Positions 8,960-17,849 of a DNA stretch of 22,441 nt are shown one piece after another. A model generated the notes under the pieces. The model was not told where the DNA came from, did no database searches, and worked only from the letters and a program-made list of their open reading frames with translations. Both the position numbers and the translations under genes were made by a program. This stretch comes from Welwitschia mirabilis (Eukaryota; Gnetophyta; Gnetopsida; Welwitschiales). The stretch covers positions 241,697,224 to 241,719,664 of the forward strand of contig JBOZIK010000001.1 of the NCBI GenBank assembly GCA_051453625.1. The letters are read 5' to 3'. The number at the start of each line of letters is the position of its first letter. The first letter of the stretch is position 1.

Positions 8960-9900
8960 TCTATTTAGCTTGTCATACATGTCTATCTCTTGTATATTAT
9001 TATTAATATTCACGAAATCTTTTATTTTACTTTGTTTCAACTTCTTTCTTGTATCATCTTTAAGAAATATTATATTAAGTAAGATTATTACCTTTTTAAT
9101 CTTTGAATCATAGATTATGTAAGCCTTGATTGTTGTAGCCTACATTATAAGAATTCCTTCACTTTCGTTAGCTTTATAATGTCTCATTTTAATATATGAT
9201 AATATGTGTTATAGCCCAATAAGTTAATTTAAGTTAGGTTTATATGCATATCCCATCCATTTTTTAAGGTGGGTACATGTCACATAAATGTGTAGTGGAA
9301 ATTGGGCCAAGGAAAATTTTCAACTATGCACCCTTACTAATGTAGAAGTTTGAACTTAGGACCTTGGGTTTAATATGTTTAAGATTTAATCATTATGGCA
9401 ATATATCTTGGATTGCATATCACATCTATTATGATACTATCTAGTTTTGAATTTTCATGGGTAACTAATTTATAATGAATGAAACTATCAATAACACTTT
9501 ATCCATACTAAGTTTTTGTCTTTGTTAGCTTCTATTAATAAGCATCTTGTTACTTCTTTTAATACTCGATTGCTTCTTTTGGTTATATCATTTTAACATG
9601 GTGAGGACGAGGAATTCAATTCCTTTCTATGTCATGAAATTTAAGATGTCCTCGGAACTGTACTCGTCATTTAAATCACTTTTAAGTTGGGTTATCTTAG
9701 TTCATCTTCTCATTTGTACTTCCTTATAGAAAGTTTAAAGCTTAGAGAATAGCTTATGTTCATGTTACATAAGTTATATCTAGTTGTAGTATGTGTAGTC
9801 ATTTTAAGATAATAAGGTAAAAGAGATGTATTTCTTTTGTTAACACTTGGTTTCTTTTCCATACATATAAGTTTTTAATATCTAAGATATTTCAAGCTCT
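8960..9900 (-). pseudogene. Relic of copia integrase (minus strand)
   Basis: Around 9788-9733 the minus strand reads TRYNLCNMNISYSLSFK, aligning with the D-D-Y-x-R-x-x-W-V-Y-x-x-K-x-K block. The second catalytic site follows as SDLNDEYSSEDILNFM, with its Asp codon at 9675-9677 and KGIEFL behind it. KIFLGPISTT (about 9325-9295) corresponds to the LPK-x-FW-x-EA block. VPTLKN, a Trp-Asp pair and INLLGYNTYYHIL (to about 9190) correspond to the NR-x-P-T and L-x-x-FGC-x-AYVH blocks. SEGILIM and KAYIIYDSKIKKV close the domain. Stops occur in every segment. The open frame 9547-9729 on the plus strand is its shadow. Confidence 0.75.
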
Positions 9901-11129
9901 ATTGTCAAATCTTTCCTCTCATATAATTTTAATGTTTTAGAAACTTATAAAAGGAGTTTTGTACCTTATTTTTTGCAGAAAAAGTTTATTTTTATTTTTT
10001 ATGTTATCTAGTTTGTAATCCATTTAGCCTATATTTAGATCCTAGGATAAGATGGAACATATTAGGCTATTTTATATTCATAGAAAAATGTAATACTATA
10101 CCATGCTTTAGTTTAATTTTGATTGCATTGATGTTATGTATCTCACAGCCTAGTTCCTTGGCGATGACATTTATAAACTTCTTAGTTATTTTTCCATCAA
10201 AGATAGTCTAATTGTTATTACCACTAGATGTCATTTTAGCTATGGTATGATATTTATTTAATGTAAATTATTATCTAATATTATGTACTATGCCTATAAT
10301 GATATATAAGAAAAAATCAAAGTTTTATGGATATCATGGTTTCAATGATAAATATGTTTTGCTGAACCTTATATGATTCACCTTATAAAGGATTATAATT
10401 TTCTGACACCTATAAATGAATCTATTTGTAATTTATGGATTATATTTGTTGTGAACTGTTTCATTTAATAAATAATTTTTCTTTATAAAGTTTTAGTTAA
10501 TAAGTTAGGTTTTAGATCTTTGTTTTAAACATTCCTTAGTTATTATCATTTATGTGATTATTTAATTATAACATATATCATGTTATTTGATATGTGTCAA
10601 ACTTGAAATAGCTAGTGATTGTATCTTTTTGAAGAATATAACCATCAAGATCATCTAAATAAATGATTTAATTATTATTAGGGCCTTATAGTATGACAAT
10701 AAAATCATCTAAAGCCTTAAAACCATGACCTCATGAATGAAGGATAAATGTCTTACTAGTTGAAGTACCAATCATTAGCTATCTTTTAAATATAATTATA
10801 TTAATGTGGTATACCTTGATAATTATTATATTGTGTAATCTTTAAATGTTATTCCTTAGTAGTCAAGGCACAGGTGGCAGTCTTATATTTATATAACTAA
10901 GACAATCTATTGTAGTGTAGAAACCCTAATTATTATTCTCTTTCAAGTGTTGCAAGGGACTTTTAGAACTTGTAGAGGTTTAGATTGATTGAGAAGGGTA
11001 TTGTGAAGGCTTAATTAAAAAGGATTTTAAAAAAGGATTAATATTTTAAATATTGAAAAATTCCTTTTCCTAGGAATTAAGAATGATTATTTACAGGAAG
11101 AATACCAAGCAAGCCCAAGATAAGATTAA
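9901..11129. other. AT-rich DNA, possible 5' part of the minus-strand copia
   Basis: No gene can be supported. If the minus-strand copia was once complete, its gag and protease would lie here. A minus-strand stretch near 10235-10145 is moderately open but carries no motif I can name. Confidence 0.45.
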
Positions 11130-11190
11130 GATATTACACTAAGTATAGAAGGATTTCATAGATATTACACTAAGTTCAGAAATGGATAGT
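11130..11190. repeat. 31-bp tandem duplication
   Basis: GATATTACACTAAG occurs at 11130 and again at 11161, with similar sequence after each copy (AGTATAGAAGG versus AGTTCAGAAATGG). This is a small local duplication that has since diverged. Confidence 0.65.
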
Positions 11191-13863
11191 CTTATAATGA
11201 AATGTAGAAAATACTAGGATAGCATAAAAGATGTCATAAGCACTAACACATCAATCACCTAAACCCTAATAATCCACTGAGTGAAACAACTCTAAATGAT
11301 AAATAGAAAAGAATATTGAAAATAGATTATTGCATAATTAGTAATCTTAATTACATCAATGATGAAGTAAAATAAAATCTAATGGAAAATTAGAGTGCAT
11401 TTGCTAATGATGCAAACACAACAACAAATAAGAACTTGATATAGTAGTAAAGACTTTGGCTTGACAAGGTAGATGCCTCATGAAATAATCATTTCCTTAT
11501 GTCTAAGAAGGGAGAAATGAGGCTTAGAACCTCATGATTAATCAAGGACTTATCATAGGTATAGGGAATTTGGATCTAAAAGGATAGAACCACAACTTAC
11601 AATGAAGGAATGATATAGATGTCAAAAGCATATCATCAATTCTAGATGTAGGCTTCCTTTATAAAACCTAGAATTTAGTTGTTTATTACATGGTTATGTA
11701 ATTAATACATTAAGATTAAAAATAATTAGTCATTGACAAATTCCCTTAGGCATTAGGATTAAGCATTGTATTCCTTAGTCTTCTTAAGATATACTTTAGC
11801 TCTTCATCCATTAAATTGAATTTTACCTCACATTATAAGATTAATTACATAATACATTATCTAATGGACAACCTATATTCTTTGAACCTATTTCTCATAA
11901 AGACATTGGTGATACTAGTGATGTAGATAACAATATCAATCCATGTGGCAGTTTGACTACTGCAAAATTTGTGTGGCTTAGGCTAACTTGTAAAAGATCA
12001 ATTCTTTTTAATAATATTTTGGATTTTATAAGGATTAAACTAGGCTAATGATAACTCAGTGATCAAACATGGTATTTATAACATTGAAATATATTATTTG
12101 CTAAAGTTTAAAAGGATAAATCTATAAAAATTTAAGTGTAAAAACAATGTCATGATAAATATGGAAATAAACTAAGATTCTTATATATCATCTTAGTGAA
12201 AATTTATGCTCGCCAAACTTCTTCCTTTCTATAGTGGTAAAGGAAATAATAGAATCAAAACTTCTTAGCTAAATAGCTACTAAACAAATCATAGATCCCT
12301 ATAAGATAGGCCTTACACACCTAGTGTGATGCACACAAACAATACAACATGGCTATAAATTCAAGTGATTTAGAATGTTCATCCAAGTGAGTGATGCATT
12401 TCCTCTTCATTCAATTAGTCTAGACAACCATAGATAGTTTATTTCAAAAGGCGATCTCTAAAATCTTACACACAGCAAACACTAAACTATATAATCCCTT
12501 GTTTAGTTATGCTAAAGTTCATAACAAAGGGGCATAACACTAACTAACTAAGACCAATCACCCCATCTAAAGTGGCAAACAAACTAGCATAGAACCACCT
12601 CACCCTATGGACCACATAAATATTATTACAATAATTAAATCTTAGCTTATCTTGAGACATTTATTCCCTTACATGATAATTCACTTCTTATACTAATGAA
12701 TTCAAAGAAATGTTAACCAGCAATCAGACCTGAAAACAAGAATTAGTGGATATTAGTATTGTAATAATGGCCAACTTTACTAACAGATCCATCCCATACA
12801 CTTAGAATTCATGATTTACAAAACAAAAGATAAATTAAAAAAAAAAAAGGAATTAACTCCTCCTCAGGTAATTTAGATGTTAGAGGAGTATACTGATATA
12901 AATAATCAAGCTTTCTACCAAAGGGGAAAAACAACATTTTTAGAATAGTTTAACATATAGATGAGGATGCTAAAGTCCATATTGTAATTTACAATAGTTT
13001 ATGTTAGTCTTTTTTTTTTCCAATTTTATTATGTTATGAATTTAGTGATTTTTGGTTCTTTTGATCTTTTGGTAATATCAAAATCAAATTGATGTTTCTT
13101 AGATATATTACTTAAGCATTAACATAATAATCTCAAATATACTTATAGCCATGATGACCATAAAATACAAAATACATTTATTTTGTATAGGTTATTGAAA
13201 TTTATTTAAGAATTTTTATCATTTTTCCTTTATTTGGGTTTAACTGTCTCATGTCCTCAATCCTCATAGAACTCAAAATGAAAGATTAATTTAGGATAAT
13301 AGGGGGAAATGGTTGAAAGAAAATACCTAAGAACAAAAGCAAACAATTAGTTTTAGCTTACAACGACTTAGTTCAAATTCAATTTGCAAATTCTGAACCC
13401 CTTGAGAACTTGATACTGTTGTTATTCTAGGGAATATTCAATTTGAGAAAACTACTTGTGTGAAGTTGAAAGCCTGAACATCCTTCTTTGTATTATCTTT
13501 GGTGATCTCTTCACTTTCCTTCTTTTTTTTTAAGACTTGTTTTTTAAGGCTAAACTAAGGAAGTGTTGACCTTGCCATTGCAACACTTACAAGACCAGTT
13601 AGTTTAAGATATAGAATATAATTCTTATTATTAAAAATTCATACATTAATTTTAGGAATATTCAATATGATTTAACGTCTACGATTGTCATGTTAATGCA
13701 ATTAATATATATTATGTGACCAAGTTTCCTTTAATACAATAACACTTTTGAGAGCTTTCAAAAAGACAATATGACTATATTCACATCCAAAATTCTTGTA
13801 TCTTACTAAAAGTTTTCTTTTTTCTGTTTTGTTGAAAGACTTTTCGAAAAATCAAACTCATAA
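11191..13863. other. AT-rich DNA, no recognised gene
   Basis: No gene is supportable. The only stretch worth naming is 11845-12045 on the plus strand, which is free of stops for 67 codons in very AT-rich sequence (NGQPIFFEPISHKDIGD near its start). It has no start codon at its beginning and no motif I recognise. It may be chance or an old exon. Confidence 0.5.
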
Positions 13864-14140
13864 CTATAAACTATGAAGTGATAGAAACATTGCTATGTTA
13901 TTGGGATGTCTCCATGGAGACAAGGCTTTTACATTCTCAATCTGTGCTGCTTCATTTTCATGACCGAGTGGTTTTCCAGTCCATTGGATGGGTACATTGC
14001 ATGTACTTTCATGGAGGATCGAATCAGATAAAGACAAGTGGAGGGAGGAGAATGACTGGATAACCACAAAAACCACAAGCGGAAAAAAGTTACTAACCTA
14101 CAAAATTTCTATCGCTCAGCAGAATTAGCCTTTTCTGTAA
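13864..14140. other. Transition to GC-richer upstream region; overlapping frames on both strands
   Basis: Composition changes here from very AT-rich to nearly balanced, about 400-600 bases before the gene. Open frames of 61 codons (plus, 13878-14063) and 70 codons (minus, 13864-14076) overlap each other. The minus frame holds a protein-like PIQWTGKPLGHENEAAQIE segment, but I recognise no family and neither frame can be called a gene. It may be distal promoter or a gene scrap. Confidence 0.35.
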
Positions 14141-14209
14141 TGGTGCTACCGTATCACTTCGTAATATTCGACAGCTAATTTCAATTAGTGGTAAGAATGA
14201 AGGGGCAAG

Positions 14210-14214
14210 CCAAT
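14210..14214 (+). promoter_or_regulatory. CCAAT box
   Basis: A CCAAT pentamer lies about 200 bp upstream of the TATA box, inside the GC-richer island. This is a plausible NF-Y site, but its length alone makes a chance match possible. Confidence 0.3.
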
Positions 14215-14323
14215 GGCACGCTCACCGTGTGCTCTGTGAAGTGGATTGCACCAAACCAAAAGGATGCCCAACAACATTAAATAAACAATCACAGATTTGA
14301 GAAAATCTCGTTTCCCATTCATT

Positions 14324-14388
14324 CGTCATTCGATGTTCGAGAACGACAAAAAGCAAAAGTAAATCTCACCTTATCGTCATCCTCGTCA
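14324..14388 (-). promoter_or_regulatory. Cluster of three CGTCA (TGACG) motifs, with an HSE-like site
   Basis: CGTCA occurs at 14324-14328, 14375-14379 and 14384-14388, all in one orientation and all within 90 bp upstream of the TATA box. The complementary TGACG is the core bound by plant TGA-class bZIP factors, which respond to salicylate, jasmonate and stress. The spacing is not that of a classical as-1 pair. TTCGAGAA at 14336-14343 fits the nTTCnnGAAn heat-shock element core. Together they suggest a stress-responsive promoter; this is inference. Confidence 0.45.
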
Positions 14389-14409
14389 CAACACACCCTG
14401 CTTCCCGTC

Positions 14410-14417
14410 TATAAATA
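14410..14417 (+). promoter_or_regulatory. TATA box of the secreted JAB-like gene
   Basis: TATAAATA in a GC-richer setting (CGTCTATAAATACC) is a near-ideal plant TATA box. Plant transcription usually starts about 30 bp downstream, here near 14440. That would put the first ATG (14439) at or before the transcript start and leave a short leader before the ATG at 14469. Confidence 0.8.
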
Positions 14418-14468
14418 CCTGAATTCCCACACACGCATATGCACAACACTGAGCGAAGTCAAGAAAAG

Positions 14469-15083
14469 ATGGCAACGACGAAGACGATGATAATGGTGTT
14501 GGCAGCGTTGGTGATGGCAGGCAGTGCATGGGCTGCTGCGCCAACAGCCAAAGAGATTCTGCAGAACGAGGCGGTTAGACAGGGAATGGAAGAGGCGTGG
14601 AAGGAGAGTTTCCTGGGCAGAGGAACGTACCAGAGCAGAGGCGGGTGGATCTACGCCGACGCCTCAAACCCGTCGTCGGAGATGTTGGTCGTTCTCGGGT
14701 CCAAAGATCGATCGAAACGCGTTTCTTCTCTGTCATCCGCCACAAGCGCGGACTCCGACATGGAGATGGACTTGGAGAAGCCGGAGAGGGAGGGAGTGCC
14801 CACTGCCAGTGGGAAGAAGTACGTGCTTGTTGCAGATTTCCACACGCATCCCACTGGCAATGCCAGAGCGGATTCTTCCGACGTTTCGAGAGCGATGAAA
14901 AGAGGAGTTCCCGCATTTCTGATTTCATGCTCTGGCATCTACACCTACGGCCCATCCGCTCGTTCTTCTCTTAATGATGGTTATCGGGCTTACCCTCCTG
15001 CGGCCTCCGTCCCTTCTTCCGCTCTCTCCGATACCCGTCTCTCAGACAACTTGTTCGATGCCTCCGCCAAGCTCTGCGCTTGA
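14469..15083 (+). CDS. Secreted JAB/MPN-like (DUF4329-type) metallopeptidase-fold protein
   Basis: A single exon of 204 codons. Residues 1-22 form a signal peptide (Lys5, hydrophobic core, AWA before the likely cut), so the protein probably enters the secretory pathway. GGWIY (58-62) followed by a strand, then ADFHTHP (122-128), SSD (136-138) and SGIYTYGP (155-162), follow the order seen in JAB peptidases of the DUF4329 kind. His125, His127 and Asp138 fit the metal ligands; the Ser of the usual H-x-H-x(7)-S-x(2)-D is Asp135. The usual Glu just before Gly-Gly is not seen (Ser56 there), so catalysis is uncertain. Cys154 and Cys203 are the only cysteines and could pair. There is no usable N-glycosylation sequon. 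The start at 14469 is preferred over 14439 because it has A at -3 and G at +4, fits the TATA spacing and begins the signal peptide. The gene is much richer in GC (sample lines 47-63%) than its neighbourhood. Substrate and role are unknown. The gene is near certain; the family call is moderate. Confidence 0.85.
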   Translation: MATTKTMIMVLAALVMAGSAWAAAPTAKEILQNEAVRQGMEEAWKESFLGRGTYQSRGGWIYADASNPSSEMLVVLGSKDRSKRVSSLSSATSADSDMEMDLEKPEREGVPTASGKKYVLVADFHTHPTGNARADSSDVSRAMKRGVPAFLISCSGIYTYGPSARSSLNDGYRAYPPAASVPSSALSDTRLSDNLFDASAKLCA

Positions 15084-15130
15084 GTGGCTTCTACGCGTTT
15101 GCGTATATGCATTATGCAACGTCTAAGGTT

Positions 15131-15144
15131 GTCGTGCAGACGAC
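15131..15144 (+). other. Small hairpin in the 3' UTR
   Basis: GTCGT and ACGAC can pair across the four-base loop GCAG, about 50 bases after the stop codon. The stem is short, so its significance is doubtful. Confidence 0.3.
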
Positions 15145-15158
15145 CAAGTAATTAGATA

Positions 15159-15164
15159 AATAAA
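15159..15164 (+). terminator. Poly(A) signal AATAAA
   Basis: A canonical AATAAA lies 76 bases after the TGA stop, within GATAAATAAAG. Cleavage would be expected roughly 15-30 bases on, near the T-rich stretch around 15170-15190. This gives a compact 3' UTR and agrees with a single-exon transcript of about 0.75 kb. Confidence 0.7.
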
Positions 15165-15189
15165 GTTACACTTTGCTGGTTTCTATGTG

Positions 15190-16427
15190 TGCCTATCATC
15201 CTTGTAGTTAGTTTCTTACCTATGCTCACGCTTCCGAATTTCAAAGACTATACTTTGACTAATAAAGAAATTTATGGACATTTATACCTATGAAAGTTTT
15301 AAAACTGATTATTAAAACAAGTAAAATAGGAAAATTAACATGTTAGAGGAAATGCATATTGTGATAAGGTCTATATACAATAGGTAAACTATCAATTACA
15401 TTGGGTGGAATGTTTATTATAATTAAAAAAAAAAAAGAAATAGTATATAGTTTTTTTGAGACATCTTAAAGAGTAATGATTCCATGACTTTGTGGTTATG
15501 ATTTTGATTCTAAAAAAAGTTGTTGAACCTCAAAAAATTAAAAATTAAAAAAAAAGTGTAAGGTTTGGCTTTGCTTTTTATCTTCTTCATTGAACACTCC
15601 AATGTTTTTTAAAACCTTTGCTAATATATTGATGTTATGATATTTGCACTCTACATTAGTTAAAAGGTATGAGGCCTTTTTAGTATGGAAAAAGAGAGAA
15701 TAACAGAAAAGGAAAACTTTACATCGCAAATTCTTTGTTTTCTCTTTGTCTTTTCTTTTCTTCAAGTTGTGCAACATTAAAAAGAAAAGATTCTCATCTC
15801 AATTTGTTCTTGTTTTGTTAAACATGTGCTTATGTTTCACCCTTCCACTTTCTGTCTTTACCCTTATTAGCCACTTTGTCTATGGATGAATAATTCTAAA
15901 GGCTTTTCCACTGATACCATTTCTAAAAAGTGGCCTACAAATATGGACCCTAGTTACTCTAACATTCCCATCTCCCTTGTTTCAAAGACCACATACCCAT
16001 CTTAAGAGGATGACTTTGCCTTTTACACTTTCTAAATACCTCCTAGGAGGCACATATGAAAGTCGGTAAACAAAGCAACATATAAGGTGAGGCTTGATTT
16101 TCCTTTCCTATTAAACTTTGCCATAAAACTTTGTAATATTTTAGAGTTAAATTTCTAATTGTTTGTCTCATGAATTAAATTCCTTCTGTATTCAAGTTTC
16201 CAAAATGGATTTCAATCAATTAGAAAACCCTTTGGCTTCAATGTCCTATAATCCAAATAATTAGGCATAATTCCTTTTGCATACAATTTGAAACCCCAAC
16301 CATGTTCTTGTCTCTCTTATTGAATTGTTAATGATGCCTATCTTATCCTACATTACTAGAAGAAAAACTTTAACTATGTGGATACATGCAAGGAAATTAT
16401 ATTCACTAGGATTAAATTAGCCTTCCC
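15190..16427. other. AT-rich DNA, no clear gene
   Basis: No gene is supported. The minus frame 15538-15777 is Lys/Asn/Phe-rich with no motif. On the plus strand an ATG at 16205 opens a short frame (MDFNQLENPLASMSYNPNN) that ends after about 19 codons. It might be an upstream part of the decayed unit at 16428, but nothing links them firmly. Confidence 0.45.
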
Positions 16428-17053
16428 TTCTTAATGAACTACCACATTGAAAAACTGACTTGATTTTTAAGCCAAACTCATCAGATAAAGGCCATGTCAA
16501 ACTTTGGATACTAAGACTCACCTAGAGCTCATATTAAAATCAACCTTAGTGAACTACTAGTAGAGTTATTAGAGGAAGAATAAGTCATCTTCAGCTAACC
16601 TATGAAATATCTTATACTTCTAAGTGCCTTCTTCTATTTTTGTCCAGCAAGATTGATTTAACTGACACTATCGTAAAATATTGACAAAAATGTGAGTAGA
16701 TTAAAACAAGAGAATAACTCCTTAGGAGAAAACCTAGAAAGTCCATCTAAAATTCTTAAGACACTAATGGTCATCTTTGAAAAAATGATCTAAAATAGAG
16801 TATGAATTTCATTTAGAATTTTTAATAGTTTACGCAAGCTATGAATGATGCATGGAAACTACTCATTTCAAAAGATAATTATAAAACTTAGGGGTGGAAT
16901 AGAGGTTTACATAGTTCTCAATATAATGAAAAATATTATGTGGAAGTTATTTCATCTAGCTAATGAATCAAAGACAATTTTTGAGATCCCTTTAAACTCA
17001 TGCAAATCCTCTTTAAATCTAAACCTTTGTGTATAAATCCAATTGCTTACTAA
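16428..17053 (+). pseudogene. Decayed coding unit of unknown family, tandem copy 1
   Basis: The plus strand reads F-x-x-NYHIEKLT, a stop, FLSQ, then MSNF and, after a frame change, YEISYTSKCLLLFLSSK and finally LHSSQYNEKYYVE with DPFKLM before a TAA at 17051-17053. There are many stops. Alone this would be dismissed. The downstream copy shows the same residues in the same order, and the differences often leave the same or a similar amino acid, which suggests a former protein-coding sequence of at least about 200 codons. I do not recognise the family. Local alignment offsets against copy 2 are 656, 687 and 704 bases from start to end, so indels have accumulated. Confidence 0.45.
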
Positions 17054-17110
17054 TTGCAAAACAAAAAATCATTTAGCCTTCCCTTTTGGATTTAATTCCT
17101 TAGTTTTTCC

Positions 17111-17757
17111 TTCTCAAGGAATTATTACATTGAAAAACTAATGCGATTGTTAAGCTAAGTTCGTTACATGAAAGTCATATCAAACTTCATAGTTTAAGGT
17201 TCATATAGAATTTATGTTAACATTGATCCCAATTAACTAACTATCGAATCCATTATTAAAGGATGAAAAAGTGTTCTTCAAATATCCTATGGAATATCTT
17301 ATACTTCTAATGCCCAATTTTTTCCTCATCAACAAGTTCGCTTTAACTAAAATTTCCTATACCATTGGCAAAAATACATGTGAAGAAAGCGAAGAATAAC
17401 TAATTAGGAGTTCAAATGGGGTATCTCATCTAAAGAACAAAATAATGCTAAGGAAACTCCTTAAGACACAAACATGCACCCTTGAAAAAATTATTTATAA
17501 TAGAATATCACTCAAATTCATAGTTCTTAATAGTCTATGTAAGTTTCAAATGATTAATTAAGGTACTCTGATTAAAAGCTCATTATAGAACTCAAGAATA
17601 TGATGTGAGGTTACATGATTTACAGTCTAATGGAATATCCTATGTGGAAGCATCTTCATCTAGAGAAGAAACCAAGAACGATGTTTAGGATCTCTTTAGA
17701 CTCATGTGGGCCTTCTTCCAACTAGATTCTCTACATGCAAATCATGTTACTTATTAA
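17111..17757 (+). pseudogene. Decayed coding unit of unknown family, tandem copy 2
   Basis: The frame from 17111 reads FSRNYYIEKLMRLLS, a stop, then VRYMKVISNF and VNIDPN, a stop, LTIESIIKG, a stop, and VLQISYGISYTSNAQFF. After at least one frame change the frame through 17611 reads LHDLQSNGISYVEASSSREE and, after one stop, DLFRLMWAFFQLDSL to a TAA at 17755-17757. Copy 1 ends at the equivalent TAA, so both probably share the ancestral stop codon. Copy 2 is the better preserved at its 3' end. The family is not recognised; no retroelement motif was seen. The unit may come from a host gene family that duplicated locally and then died. Confidence 0.45.
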
Positions 17758-17849
17758 ATGAAAAAGAGAAACTTCTCATGTGGGCCTTCTTTCAACTAGA
17801 TTCTCTACATGAAAATCATATTACTTATTAAATGGAAAAGAGAAAACTT
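17701..17849 (+). repeat. 74/75-bp near-identical tandem duplication
   Basis: 17701-17774 is repeated at 17775-17849 with four substitutions and one inserted A. The unit is the 3' end of the decayed coding unit: it encodes LMWAFFQLDSLH and the stop region, and the second copy keeps LMWAFFQLDSLH. The low divergence shows that this duplication is far younger than the split between the two large copies. Confidence 0.9.

Larger units (their letters stand above)
8240..9900 (-). mobile_element. Second decayed Ty1/copia element, minus strand, integrase to RT
   Basis: Read on the minus strand from high to low coordinates, the motifs follow copia order: integrase core around the first catalytic region (about 9880-9790), the second catalytic block SDLNDEYSSEDILNFM (9680-9633), the C-terminal KAYIIYDSKIKKVI block (about 9125-9080), the RT N-terminal block PQAMVNEYDF (about 8650-8620) and the RT core block INVKISII (8371-8348) with IYMEFVLENK after it. 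Stops and indels break it throughout. Gag, protease, RNase H and LTRs are not legible. It differs from the 5.7-kb element in sequence as well as in orientation, so it is a separate insertion. The two relics converge tail to tail. Confidence 0.8.

Noticed and set aside
9212-9420. Apparent SINE or tRNA-like insertion (TTTGAACTTAGGACCTTGG looked like a box B)
   Set aside because: Reading the minus strand shows copia integrase blocks (KIFLGPISTT, VPTLKN, INLLGYNTYY) running through it in the expected order, so it belongs to the copia relic.
13864-14076. Divergent or antisense gene upstream of the secreted protein gene
   Set aside because: The two overlapping frames are short, on opposite strands, lack recognisable domains and have no TATA or poly(A) pattern assigned to them. 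Kept only as a transition region.
14524-14974. Overlapping frames of 95-126 codons on both strands inside the secreted gene
   Set aside because: They are shadows of the 14469-15083 frame caused by its GC-rich codons. They lack motifs, signal peptides or their own control signals.
15538-15777. 79-codon minus-strand Lys/Asn/Phe-rich frame
   Set aside because: Typical product of AT-rich DNA; no motif and no supporting signals.
16845-17036. 63-codon plus-strand frame within the first large repeat copy
   Set aside because: It is out of frame with the residues shared between the two copies (LH-x-x-Q-x-N and YVE), so it is a shadow in the decayed unit.
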